A stretch of 25,955 nt of DNA from CAG-791 sp045117315 (GTDB lineage Bacteria > Bacillota > Clostridia > Lachnospirales > Lachnospiraceae): NCBI GenBank assembly GCA_045117315.1, contig JBGUNJ010000205.1, positions 1 through 25,955 on the forward strand, written 5' to 3'. The first letter of the stretch is position 1; each line of letters opens with the position of its first letter. The notes beneath the pieces were generated by a model, which saw nothing but the letters and a program-made list of their open reading frames with translations, did not search any database and was not told the DNA's origin. Shown here piece by piece: positions 1 to 7,108 of the stretch. The translations under genes were made by a program, and so were the position numbers.

Positions 1-147
1 GAAAAACGCCGGTACTTGCTTTTTGCAAGCCCTGGCGCAGCAAAAAGCTTAGTATCCGCTGCGTTTTTCACGGAGCGGGAGCGTCCCACCGAAACAGTGA
101 TGCGCAAAAGGCGCCTTGTTTTCAGCGAGTCCTGTACTCCTGCAGCC
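1..147. other. non-coding segment with nested inverted repeats, downstream of rnhB-yraN
   Basis: No credible gene is seen here. The segment is rich in inverted repeats: GAAAAACGC at 1-9 is the exact reverse complement of 61-69; GCTTTTTGC at 18-26 is the reverse complement of 40-48; CTTGC 15-19 pairs with GCAAG 25-29 around five T. These nest into one folded element that continues past the window edge. It could be the transcript end of the rbgA/rnhB-yraN unit or a copy of a dispersed palindromic element. I cannot decide without the flanking sequence. Confidence 0.4.
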
Positions 148-1239
148 TTATCTGCAGCAGAAGGCATTGCGGATCCAGCGGATTTCCTTTCCTGTGACAC
201 ATACCACGTCAAATCGGATGGGGATCTCTGTTCCCCGCCCGGTTTTATAGAGGTAATAGAGGGCTGTCCTGCAGATGCTGCGCTGTTTTTCGGCTGTGAC
301 CGCCTCGGCGGGATCTCCCCAGCGTGCGCTGCTGCGGTATTTTACTTCAAAAAACACCAGGGTCTGGTCCTCTTTCCCGATTATATCGATTTCTCCGTCC
401 CTGTCCCGGAAATTGCGCTCCAGGATCCTCACCCCCCTGTCCGACAGGAATCGTACTGCCATCTCTTCACCGCGCTGTCCGGTCTCCCTTCCGGAGGGAA
501 CTCTCTGAAGAAAAAAAGAATCCGGATCTTCTCCCTTCTGCTCAGGAGTTTTGTCCGTGCCTTCCTTTCCGGCCAGGATTTTTCCCAGGAAGCTTCTGCG
601 GTGGATGGGGCTGGGCCCGTAGTCCAGGATGGCCTGGCAGTGAGCCTTTGTTCCGTATCCTTTATGACCGGCGAACCCATATTGGGGATAGAGGGCATCC
701 ATTTCTTTCATGTAGGAGTCCCTGGTCACTTTTGCAAGGATACTGGCTGCAGCCACAGAGATGCACTTGGCATCCCCCTTTATGACCGGTACCTGGAGGA
801 TATCGATGCCGGGGATGGTCACCGCGTCGTTGACCAGCACTCCCGGCCTCACTTTCAGGGAAGAGACGGCCTGCCGCATGGCCTCATAGGTCGCCTGCAG
901 AATGTTGATCTCGTCAATCCTTTCGGGCGGTACCATGATGACTGACCAGGCAAGAGCCTTCTCCTTAATCTGCAGAAACAGGGCCTCTCTCCTCTTCTCA
1001 GTGACTTTTTTGGAATCATTGAGGTAAGGCAGGATCAGGTCTTCAGGAAGAATGACCGCGGCCGCAGCGACCGGTCCTGCCAGAGGACCGCGTCCTGCTT
1101 CGTCGATCCCGCAGATGAGACCACTTCCGCCGGCTCTGCGGACAGTTTCCGTCTCAAAAGCACGCATCTGTTCCACGCGCCCGATCTCCGCCTGCATGCG
1201 GGCTTCTTTTTTCTGCCTTGCAGCCTCGGATTTTGTCAT
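148..1239 (-). CDS. rnhB: fused ribonuclease HII - YraN (UPF0102) protein
   Basis: One reading frame of 363 aa joins two proteins that are usually separate neighbours. Residues about 40-220 are ribonuclease HII, which cuts the RNA strand of RNA-DNA hybrids and removes misincorporated ribonucleotides. The motif GIDEAGRGPLAGPV (about 44-57) carries the first catalytic Asp-Glu pair; further acidic residues lie in VNDA (near 139) and KVTRD (near 174), and YGFAGHKGYGT is typical of the family. After a charged linker (about 222-255), residues about 256-363 match the YraN/UPF0102 restriction-endonuclease-like fold, with GEIDIIG followed by VFFEVKYRSS, the usual D...E-x-K arrangement. The ATG start overlaps the rbgA stop as ATGA, suggesting translational coupling. 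The N-terminal 40 residues are charged and extra. The role of YraN is poorly defined; a nuclease is inferred from the fold only. Confidence 0.93.
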   Translation of the reverse strand: MTKSEAARQKKEARMQAEIGRVEQMRAFETETVRRAGGSGLICGIDEAGRGPLAGPVAAAAVILPEDLILPYLNDSKKVTEKRREALFLQIKEKALAWSVIMVPPERIDEINILQATYEAMRQAVSSLKVRPGVLVNDAVTIPGIDILQVPVIKGDAKCISVAAASILAKVTRDSYMKEMDALYPQYGFAGHKGYGTKAHCQAILDYGPSPIHRRSFLGKILAGKEGTDKTPEQKGEDPDSFFLQRVPSGRETGQRGEEMAVRFLSDRGVRILERNFRDRDGEIDIIGKEDQTLVFFEVKYRSSARWGDPAEAVTAEKQRSICRTALYYLYKTGRGTEIPIRFDVVCVTGKEIRWIRNAFCCR

Positions 1240-2657
1240 TTTTTCCTCCCGCTGTTTCTGCGGTTTCCGGCTCCGCTTCCGCTTCCGCCTCTGCCGGACT
1301 GCCCCCGGTTTCTATTCTGAGGACCGTCTGCAGTACCGGGCTTTCCCGCTCTTTTTCCGGGTCCCCTGTCCTTTGATCTGCCGCTGTTTCCTGTCCGGCT
1401 TCCATATCCTGAACCGGAAGGTCCTTTAGCCTTTCCCGATCCCGGCTTCCGGCTCCCTTTTGAGGAAGGGGCAAAACGGCCTGATGCTGACTCCCCGGTT
1501 TCCTGCTCCCGGATCTTTTTCCTGCGTTCCTCCTCCATGGCCTTTGCATCTTCTGGCCTGTCCAGGGAAATTCGTCCGATCCTTCCGTTTTTACAGTCAT
1601 CCAGCAGGACAGCTGCCGCGCGCTCCACGTCGGGTTCTCCTCCCTTCATGAGCAGGCGGCGGGAGACAGCAATCTTTTTCAAAAGTTCAAAACCCGCTGC
1701 CGCGGCGGCTGTCAGTACACGCTCTTCCGGTCTCTCAAATCCGGCAGTCACAGGAACACTGTCCGTCAGATCAGGTTCTTCCATGCTCTCCGGTCCGGCA
1801 GTCAAAGGCACACTGTCCGTCAAATCAGGCTCTTCCTCATCCTCCGGTCCGGGGATTTCTGAAGCGCCGTAAGCAGAAGCCGGTCCTTCTTCAGTTTCAT
1901 AATCGCCCTGGCCATACGCGGCCTCCGGACCTTCCGCCGCATCTCCGTCAGCAGAGGGTTCGGGAAGATTGCCGGCAGTCAGATATTTTTTCTCCACAGC
2001 TCCCGGATATTCCCTCTCCAGATAATCGACCAGCCAGATTGCAAGCTCCACCCTGTCCAGGATCTCATTGCGGATCGCGCCCACCAAGGCCAGCCGCATA
2101 CCGATCTCCTGATTATCAAACTTTGGCCAGAGTATACCGGGGGTGTCCAGAAGTTCCACGCTTCCGCCCATGCGGATCCATTGTTTTCCTCTGGTGACAC
2201 CGGGTTTATTGCCTGTCTTCGCGCTTGCCCTTCCGGCGAAAGAATTGATAAAAGTGGATTTTCCCACATTCGGGATCCCTGCCACCATGGCGCGGAGAGG
2301 CCGGCCAACGATGCCGCGGGCTCTGTCGCGGGCTATTTTGTCCCTGCAGGCTTCCTGGACAAAGCGGCGGACAATATCTCCTGCTCTGCGCTCCCGCGCG
2401 TCCGCAGATACAGCCAGGATTCCCCTGCTGCGGAAATACTCCTCAAACTGTTCTGTCTTTGCGGGATCCGCCAGATCCGCCTTGCATAGAAGGACGATCC
2501 GGCCCTTTCCCTGACAAAGAGCGTCAATATCAGGATTTCTGCTGCTCAGCGGGATTCTGGCGTCCACCAGTTCGATCACGAGATCTACCAGACGGATATT
2601 TTCTTCCATCATCCGTCTCGCTTTCGTCATATGTCCCGGATACCACTGATACTCCAT
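1236..2657 (-). CDS. rbgA: ribosome biogenesis GTPase RbgA (YlqF) with acidic insert and basic tail
   Basis: This is a circularly permuted GTPase needed for late assembly of the 50S subunit in Firmicutes. Motifs appear in the permuted order: a G4-like LLCKADL (about 56-62, Cys where Asn of NKxD is usual), G1 GIPNVGKST (127-135) and G3 DTPG (171-174). The C-terminal RNA-binding domain resumes near residue 322 and ends with GRIGRISLD. The usual protein is about 280 aa; this one is 473. The excess lies in an acidic, low-complexity insert (about 231-320) between the two domains, and in a Gly/Ser/Arg/Lys-rich tail (about 371-473). The insert contains an 18-residue duplication encoded by a 54-bp tandem repeat. 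The start is ATG with an AGGAGG site 6 nt upstream. The gene follows rplS after a terminator, and its stop overlaps the start of rnhB-yraN. Confidence 0.93.
   Translation of the reverse strand: MEYQWYPGHMTKARRMMEENIRLVDLVIELVDARIPLSSRNPDIDALCQGKGRIVLLCKADLADPAKTEQFEEYFRSRGILAVSADARERRAGDIVRRFVQEACRDKIARDRARGIVGRPLRAMVAGIPNVGKSTFINSFAGRASAKTGNKPGVTRGKQWIRMGGSVELLDTPGILWPKFDNQEIGMRLALVGAIRNEILDRVELAIWLVDYLEREYPGAVEKKYLTAGNLPEPSADGDAAEGPEAAYGQGDYETEEGPASAYGASEIPGPEDEEEPDLTDSVPLTAGPESMEEPDLTDSVPVTAGFERPEERVLTAAAAAGFELLKKIAVSRRLLMKGGEPDVERAAAVLLDDCKNGRIGRISLDRPEDAKAMEEERRKKIREQETGESASGRFAPSSKGSRKPGSGKAKGPSGSGYGSRTGNSGRSKDRGPGKRAGKPGTADGPQNRNRGQSGRGGSGSGAGNRRNSGRKK
1741..1848. repeat. 54-bp tandem duplication inside rbgA
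   Basis: Two adjacent copies (1741-1794 and 1795-1848) are nearly identical. They encode EEPDLTDSVPLTAGPESM followed by EEPDLTDSVPVTAGFERP, and a decayed third unit starting EERVLTA follows. The period is a multiple of three, so the frame is kept. The repeat lies in the acidic insert between the GTPase and C-terminal domains of RbgA and is a likely site of length variation between strains. Confidence 0.85.
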
Positions 2658-2756
2658 TGTGCCCTCCTACTTACACAGGAAACAGAGCAGAGACAGCCCT
2701 GCTATCCTCTATTCCCAACAGGGCTGAGACAGCCCCGCCGCTCTCTGCCCTCCCGC

Positions 2757-2800
2757 GGGCTGCCGTTCACCGTCAGGTGTAAGATACCTTACGGCAGCCC
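2757..2800 (-). other. long hairpin upstream of rbgA
   Basis: GGGCTGCCGT (2757-2766) is the perfect complement of ACGGCAGCCC (2791-2800), with a 24-nt loop that contains its own AGGT/ACCT pairing. It lies about 100 nt before the rbgA start and is not followed by a T-run on the minus strand, so it is not a plain terminator. Nearby 2719-2734 holds GGGCTG-AGA-CAGCCC, another small hairpin. The region 2658-2888 contains no gene; it holds these hairpins and the rplS terminator. I see no clear promoter for rbgA. Confidence 0.5.
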
Positions 2801-2805
2801 AGCGA

Positions 2806-2843
2806 TAATAAAGAAAGTGCCGTGCCAAAACAGGCACGACACT
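2806..2843 (-). terminator. Rho-independent terminator of rplS
   Basis: On the minus strand an 11-bp stem (2843-2833 with 2826-2816, one G-T wobble) closes a 6-nt loop and is followed by TTTCTTTATTAT (2815-2804). It sits about 45 nt after the rplS stop. It should separate rplS from rbgA, at least partly. Confidence 0.85.
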
Positions 2844-2888
2844 CCCGATGATAACCCTTGCTCGAAATGAACAAATGCAGAAACTGCA

Positions 2889-3251
2889 TTATTTCTTTCT
2901 GTCGTCGATTCTGGCTTTGACCTTCGCCTTCTTGCCGCTCAGGCCGCGCAGATAGAACAGTTTGGCTCTTCTGACTTTACCTCTGCGGACAACTTCAACG
3001 TTCTCCACATTGGGGGAATGGATGGGCCAGGTCTTCTCAACGCCGATGCCGTTGGAAATCTTCCTGACAGTGAAAGTAGTCCTTGCACCGCCGCCCTGGA
3101 TCTTAATAACAGTACCCTCAAAGATCTGTACTCTTTCACGAGTACCTTCCTTGATGCGGTTGTGGACACGGACAGTGTCGCCCGTTGCGAACTGAGGTAC
3201 TTCCGCCTTCAGCTGTTCCTTCTCGAGTTCTTTGATAATTTCGAAATTCAT
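2889..3251 (-). CDS. rplS: 50S ribosomal protein L19
   Basis: This 120-aa protein is L19, which sits at the 30S-50S interface. The family pattern is clear: an N-terminal helix, FATGDTVRVHNRIKEG, then RVQIFEGTVI, FTVRKISNGIGVEKTWPIHSP and a basic end with KVRRAKLFYLRGLSGKKAKV. A GTG exists seven codons upstream, but the ATG at 3251 is preferred because AAGGAG lies 6 nt before it and the protein then begins MNFEIIKELE as usual. In most Firmicutes rplS follows trmD directly; here 11 kb of pel genes intervene and rplS has its own promoter, structured leader and terminator. Confidence 0.98.
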   Translation of the reverse strand: MNFEIIKELEKEQLKAEVPQFATGDTVRVHNRIKEGTRERVQIFEGTVIKIQGGGARTTFTVRKISNGIGVEKTWPIHSPNVENVEVVRRGKVRRAKLFYLRGLSGKKAKVKARIDDRKK

Positions 3252-3425
3252 TCTGTTCTCCTTCCTTTCCACGCCGGACGTTCTTGCCCTCCTGCGCCCC
3301 TGTAAAAAATCCTGTATGTCAGGTCTTTTTGTCAGCGCACCTGTCTTGAAAACGGCGCCGGAACCGCGTCATCTGCCATGACCGTCAATGCTTACGGCAT
3401 CCGGTCTGTTCCGCCCGATTCAGAT
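3252..3425 (-). promoter_or_regulatory. candidate ribosomal protein L19 leader
   Basis: The predicted rplS transcript has a 5' untranslated region of about 175 nt with folded segments. CGGAAC near the 5' end (about 3408-3413) can pair with GTTCCG (about 3358-3363) and enclose inner GCCGT/ACGG pairings. A U-tract hairpin follows at 3304-3330. Autoregulatory L19 leaders are known in low-GC Gram-positives, and position and length fit. I did not verify the Rfam consensus. Confidence 0.5.
3304..3330 (-). terminator. attenuator-like hairpin in the rplS leader
   Basis: On the minus strand AAAAAGACCTG pairs with CAGGATTTTTT around a 5-nt loop, with one A-A mismatch and a G-U pair, ending in a run of T. 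The GC core is only four pairs, so it is weak as a constitutive terminator and could be a conditional one. It lies about 50 nt before the rplS start. Confidence 0.35.
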
Positions 3426-3431
3426 CTCTTA

Positions 3432-3460
3432 ATTATAATTTAGAAGGTATTTCCTGTCCC
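3432..3460 (-). promoter_or_regulatory. promoter of rplS
   Basis: A perfect -10 box TATAAT (3437-3432) is preceded by exactly 17 bp and GGGACA (3460-3455), matching four of six bases of the -35 consensus TTGACA. Transcription would begin near 3425, giving the L19 leader. It is the only strong promoter seen between the pel locus and rplS. Confidence 0.65.
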
Positions 3461-3592
3461 TCAGTCTCAACCGGCAGAGGAACGTCTTAAGTGTTCAGAA
3501 ATACGGCTGATATGCCGATTAAAAAGCAACGCTAATAATCTAACACATAAGGAAAAAATACGCAAGAGATTTTTTTCCGCAGATCTTCGTTT
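3461..3592. other. AT-rich gap between the pel locus and the rplS promoter
   Basis: No gene is seen. The stretch 3490-3720 is clearly richer in A and T than its surroundings. On the minus strand CGGC (3507-3504) and GCCG (3517-3514) form a short hairpin with a 6-nt loop, followed by TATTTC. This is the only candidate terminator for the pel locus I can see here, and it is weak. Confidence 0.3.
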
Positions 3593-3721
3593 TTATATCA
3601 GATTTTTTCCTGTAAATCTGCTTTTAATAAGCTTTTTCCGCAGTTTTCTTTTTTCCTGCAGGTTTTTCTGCAAAACCACTTTAACGTGCTCTTCCCCCGG
3701 GTTCTTATTATTCATTTTCAT
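3593..3721 (-). CDS. possible small basic protein, 42 aa, at the end of the pel locus
   Basis: An ATG lies 5 nt after the stop of the DUF4832-type gene and opens a 42-codon frame ending in TAA. The peptide begins MKMNNKNPGEEHVKVV and is Lys/Arg-rich (QEKRKLRKKLIKSRF). There is no obvious Shine-Dalgarno, so it would depend on reinitiation after the upstream gene. The segment is AT-rich, which inflates Lys and Asn codons by chance. I recognise no family. It may be a real tiny gene, a decayed remnant, or noise. Confidence 0.25.
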   Translation of the reverse strand: MKMNNKNPGEEHVKVVLQKNLQEKRKLRKKLIKSRFTGKNLI

Positions 3722-3726
3722 TTGGT

Positions 3727-5175
3727 TTACTGGCGATATCTGTAAACCTTGTGAATTCCGCCCATTCCGGGAATGACTCCCTTCTGAGCCAGTGTGATGT
3801 AATTCTGTCCGTCGGGACTCGTGATCGAGATTCCCACACTGTACCCTTTCAGGAGACTGCCTGAATAAGGCACTGTGCCGGTCACCGTAATGGTTGAATC
3901 CGGCAGAAGCTGGGAAAGTGAAAGGTCCAGTTTCTGCTGCCGGATACATTCACGCTGGTCGTCATACACATACATAGTGACAGGCCAGTCCCAATAGAAG
4001 GGGGCATTTCCTATGTTGGTAAACGACAGGGAGAAGACCAGGTCGTCTCTGATGAAATCGACGGTCGTCTGAAGCCGGCTCAGATAAATACAGTATCCCA
4101 CATTCCGCAGGATCATCCCGCTGCCGTTCGTGTCCTGCCTGGAGGCATCCGGACAGACGGGTCCGATAAAGGAAACATGGGAACTCCTGATCTGAGTCAG
4201 AGTGTCAGACAGCTTCTCCATCAGCAGCGAATCCATACCGATCGTTTCCGTGAGTCCTCCGCCCACCGGTCCTGTCATCCAGGGGGAAGCATCTCCCTCA
4301 GCCAGGTAATCGTCAAGGATCTTCTTTTCTATAACGTCACCGCTGTCATCAACCGGTTTGTCTGTATGTTCCGCTCCGGCATCCGAAATCCGTGTATTCA
4401 CATTCTCACTGACCCATTGCATAGCCGAGGACGAATCACCCAGAACATCATTCCAGTTTCCTGATTTATCCGTTGCCAAAGCCCCGGGACTGTTCAGGAG
4501 CCTGATTCCGCCGTCAGCGGGGAAGCAGTCGGCATACTGCCGCCCGTACTGTACCCGGACATCATCCGCGGGAGTATCGCCACCGGTGCCCGGGAATGCT
4601 GTCCACAGACCGTTCTGTCCGATCGAGCCCATCTCCACATATGAGACAAAACTGTCTCTGCTGCACCAGTCCGCCAGTGCCCTGAGAGCTTTTCCGTGGG
4701 CTTCTATAAATGCGGCATTGCTGTAATCAGGGGAATAGCCCTTTCCGGAGGAATCGTCGTAGTCCACTCCGTCTCCGGTCTTCTGATACAGCCAGTCCGG
4801 AATGTCTCTGTGTGCCGAATCCCCTGGCTTATCGCAGACAAGCCGGAGCACCGCATGTTTTTTTGCCTCCCGGTACTCTGCTACATGATATTTTGCCTCG
4901 ATGGCATCAAAGTCAAACACACCTTCCTGCGGTTCCAGCTCGGAGAGTGTCAGAAGGATAAAAACCAGGTCGGTCTTTTCGCAGTCTTCGAGGTTCTCGG
5001 CCGGAGGAGCGTATCCGATCAGGGGGTTCGGGGGCATCATTTCCGATGCGTCATACAGGACAATATCATAGAGCCGATATCTTCCCGGAACAATATAGAA
5101 CAGAATCCCCGCGATCAGGACCACCTGAATGGCGATCATAATAAAGGGAAGTTTTTTACGAATGAATGATTTCAT
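3727..5175 (-). CDS. membrane-anchored DUF4832-type protein (TIM barrel plus Ig-like domain)
   Basis: This 482-aa protein starts with a basic N-terminus and one hydrophobic helix (about 10-30), so the rest should lie outside the membrane. The first two thirds look like a glycosidase-type TIM barrel of the DUF4874/DUF4832 kind: NPLIGYAPP near the start, a LEPQEGVFDFD segment (the usual 'W' or 'L-x-P-x-x-G-x-F-D' barrel strand) and YVEMGSIGQNGLW, where a Glu sits at the place of an active-site strand. The last ~120 residues form a beta-sandwich (LVFSLSFTNIGNAPFYWDW; YSVGISITSPDG) as in DUF4832. It is the last sizeable gene of the pel locus, so a role in binding or processing the Pel polymer is plausible but inferred. 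The gap to pelG is 236 bp. The start is ATG with a weak TGAGG site 10 nt upstream. No substrate is known to me. Confidence 0.75.
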   Translation of the reverse strand: MKSFIRKKLPFIMIAIQVVLIAGILFYIVPGRYRLYDIVLYDASEMMPPNPLIGYAPPAENLEDCEKTDLVFILLTLSELEPQEGVFDFDAIEAKYHVAEYREAKKHAVLRLVCDKPGDSAHRDIPDWLYQKTGDGVDYDDSSGKGYSPDYSNAAFIEAHGKALRALADWCSRDSFVSYVEMGSIGQNGLWTAFPGTGGDTPADDVRVQYGRQYADCFPADGGIRLLNSPGALATDKSGNWNDVLGDSSSAMQWVSENVNTRISDAGAEHTDKPVDDSGDVIEKKILDDYLAEGDASPWMTGPVGGGLTETIGMDSLLMEKLSDTLTQIRSSHVSFIGPVCPDASRQDTNGSGMILRNVGYCIYLSRLQTTVDFIRDDLVFSLSFTNIGNAPFYWDWPVTMYVYDDQRECIRQQKLDLSLSQLLPDSTITVTGTVPYSGSLLKGYSVGISITSPDGQNYITLAQKGVIPGMGGIHKVYRYRQ

Positions 5176-5233
5176 TTACGAAATGCCTCATTTCAGGACT
5201 ATTGATCAGGGCTTCTGATCAGGATTTATGACC

Positions 5234-5320
5234 ATGACTGTTATGAATCAGGGCTGTCATGATCCAGGGCTGTTATGAATCAGGGCTGTTATGGTCCAGG
5301 GCTGTTATGGTCCAGGGCTG
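5234..5320. repeat. 16-bp intergenic tandem repeat between pelG and the DUF4832 gene
   Basis: A 16-bp unit AGGGCTGTTATGAATC recurs head to tail: copies at 5250-5265, 5266-5281, 5282-5297 and 5298-5313, with partial copies before (5236-5249) and after (5314-5320). Units differ at a few positions (TATGAATC, CATGATCC, TATGGTCC). The period is not a multiple of three and no reading frame uses it. The rest of the 5176-5411 gap shows no gene, promoter or terminator I can support. Confidence 0.9.
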
Positions 5321-5411
5321 CCGGACGATTCCACGGCTGTACAAAGTGACAGCAGGCTCCTCTCCGGGATGCAGCTATGAGACACCTGTCTGAACAGGCC
5401 GGATCAAAGGA

Positions 5412-6935
5412 TCACTTCTGCGGTCTCACTGCCCTCTTCTTTCCATCTTCCAGTACAGCGGCCTTCTTTTTGATCTGCTGGTTTGCCAGGCGTTTGTCAA
5501 TCCCGGTAAGGATATGATCAAGACCTGTAAACACTCCGGCAGCAGGAACGTACTCCGCCTGCCTTCCCAGAAGCAGATAAGGAAGCCGCTGTGTCGCCCA
5601 CTCCATGCGGACAAACACAATGAGAAAATAGACGATTGCCCCGGCCATGAATCCGAGACCATAATATGCAGTGTCTCCGTAGACTGCCTGCCAGATCGTC
5701 ACAGCGTTGGCGACAATGGCGAAGGCGGCAGTGGCAGTCAGGGTTCCCACATAGTCTTCAAAATAGAGCAGTATCAGCATCATGGCGTTGGCAATCGCGT
5801 ACAGGCCGTAGCCTACACACAGAGTGCGGAAAATACCCTTGCCCAGATCCGTCATGCCCAGCGGCAGAAAGTCCATGATAAAACCGCCGAATACAACGAA
5901 GAGGAGGGTGCTGACAATCTGCCTGTATCCGCAGTAAGTGAGCTCACGGCTCAGGACTTCGACCATCCTGTCTTCCGCGGATTCTATATCACTGATCGAT
6001 CCCCCGTCATTGTAAAGGCTGTAGTACTGCCTGTATTCCGGATAAAACTGCACCTCCACCGAGGTCACAAAGCTGATCGTAGTGATAAGAATGGAAAAGA
6101 AGGCTGTCAGTGAGGGAATATCGTAGCTGGGGGCAGCATAGAAGAGGCCCATAATTTTCTTGTGAAGAGGCCCGAAATACATGATCACCAGGTGACCATA
6201 GAGACCCAGGTTTACGAAAACGCCCGTAAATGCCAGTGCCCTGCACTTGTCGAACCATTGCAGGAAGGAAAAAGGGCTCCCCTTTCCATGGGGAAAATAT
6301 CCCAGCATCAGAGTGAAATACCAGACCATCATGACCCCGTAAGCAAGAATCACGCAGAACATGAGGCTGAGCACTGTTCCCCTGTGGACAAAAGCCAGTA
6401 TAAGGGCAATCAGAAAACCGGTCATCATGGAAGAGGCAAAGCCGAGGGCGATGGAGCGGTAATCTTTGAGTGCTGACAAATAGTTCATCTGTGTCCAGAC
6501 CACGATCATGGTCATGGCAAACCACATGCTGACGATGCGGTAGACAAGAGGGACTCCGGAAAACATAAGGACAATACCGTATCCCACCAGGCAAAGAGGC
6601 AGCATGATAGCCAGAGCGCCAAAGAAAGACGGCATGATCCGCTCCCTCTTTCCCTCATAGAGCATATCCGAAATATATCTGGTCAGGATCATATTAAAGA
6701 AGCTGGAGACAAACAGAGAGACCAGCAGGCTGTAAGTCAGCATGCAATTCATGATCTCCCTCTGTCCCTGCGGCATACCTGCGACCTGGGACACAAAAGA
6801 TATTCCCAGCAGCAGGCAGACACCCATGACCATGGGACCGATTGCCACGGCCCCTGCATAGGCATAAGCCCGACACAGATTCAGCATACCCTTTTTTTGA
6901 AAAAGCCTGTTCAGGCTGAATCCTATACCTGCCAT
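5412..6935 (-). CDS. pelG: PelG, polytopic membrane protein of the Pel exopolysaccharide system
   Basis: The 507-aa protein begins MAGIGFSLNRLF, the signature N-terminus of PelG, and is then almost wholly hydrophobic, with about 12 predicted membrane helices, ending in a short basic cytosolic tail. PelG belongs to the polysaccharide-transporter (Wzx/MOP-like) superfamily and works with PelD, PelE and PelF to make Pel, a GalNAc-rich polymer, and pass it across the membrane. A TTG seven codons upstream is in frame, but the ATG at 6935 is chosen because GGAGG lies 11 nt before it and the family motif starts there. It follows pelF with a 173-bp gap that holds a dispersed repeat. Confidence 0.93.
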   Translation of the reverse strand: MAGIGFSLNRLFQKKGMLNLCRAYAYAGAVAIGPMVMGVCLLLGISFVSQVAGMPQGQREIMNCMLTYSLLVSLFVSSFFNMILTRYISDMLYEGKRERIMPSFFGALAIMLPLCLVGYGIVLMFSGVPLVYRIVSMWFAMTMIVVWTQMNYLSALKDYRSIALGFASSMMTGFLIALILAFVHRGTVLSLMFCVILAYGVMMVWYFTLMLGYFPHGKGSPFSFLQWFDKCRALAFTGVFVNLGLYGHLVIMYFGPLHKKIMGLFYAAPSYDIPSLTAFFSILITTISFVTSVEVQFYPEYRQYYSLYNDGGSISDIESAEDRMVEVLSRELTYCGYRQIVSTLLFVVFGGFIMDFLPLGMTDLGKGIFRTLCVGYGLYAIANAMMLILLYFEDYVGTLTATAAFAIVANAVTIWQAVYGDTAYYGLGFMAGAIVYFLIVFVRMEWATQRLPYLLLGRQAEYVPAAGVFTGLDHILTGIDKRLANQQIKKKAAVLEDGKKRAVRPQK

Positions 6936-6975
6936 CCGACTGCAAACCTCCTGCAAATCAATTAATACTTGTTAT

Positions 6976-7022
6976 GAGCCCGGCTCACCGACTCATATGA
7001 TTAAAGCCACTCTCTGCTCCGC
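6976..7022. repeat. dispersed repeat, copy A (pelF-pelG gap)
   Basis: This 47-bp stretch matches 15844-15890 at most positions. Shared blocks are GAGC, TCAC, GACTCA and the exact GATTAAAGCCAC, followed by CTGCT. Its continuation CTCCCGCGGGCT (7021-7032) recurs at 2750-2761 before rbgA, and CAAACC (7038-7043) pairs with GGTTTG (7051-7056). All copies lie between genes, in the manner of REP-like palindromic elements. The rest of the 6936-7108 gap contains only these structures. Confidence 0.65.
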
Positions 7023-7108
7023 TCCCGCGGGCTTTCGCAAACCTCGTAGTGGTTTGTTATCGCCTGCACATCCGCGCCCCGTCCCGCGGCGTCCGCTCCG
7101 GCGGCTCC

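Noticed and set aside
1154..1600. Minus-strand frame with a run of alternating Ala-Glu opposite in phase to the rbgA tail.
   Set aside because: It is the second frame of the repetitive rbgA tail and straddles the rnhB start; no ribosome-binding site.
2658..2888. Signal peptidase gene (lepB) between rplS and rbgA, found there in some Firmicutes.
   Set aside because: The gap is too short and contains only hairpins and a terminator.
5234..5320. CRISPR array.
   Set aside because: The 16-bp units are directly adjacent with no spacers and no cas genes are present.
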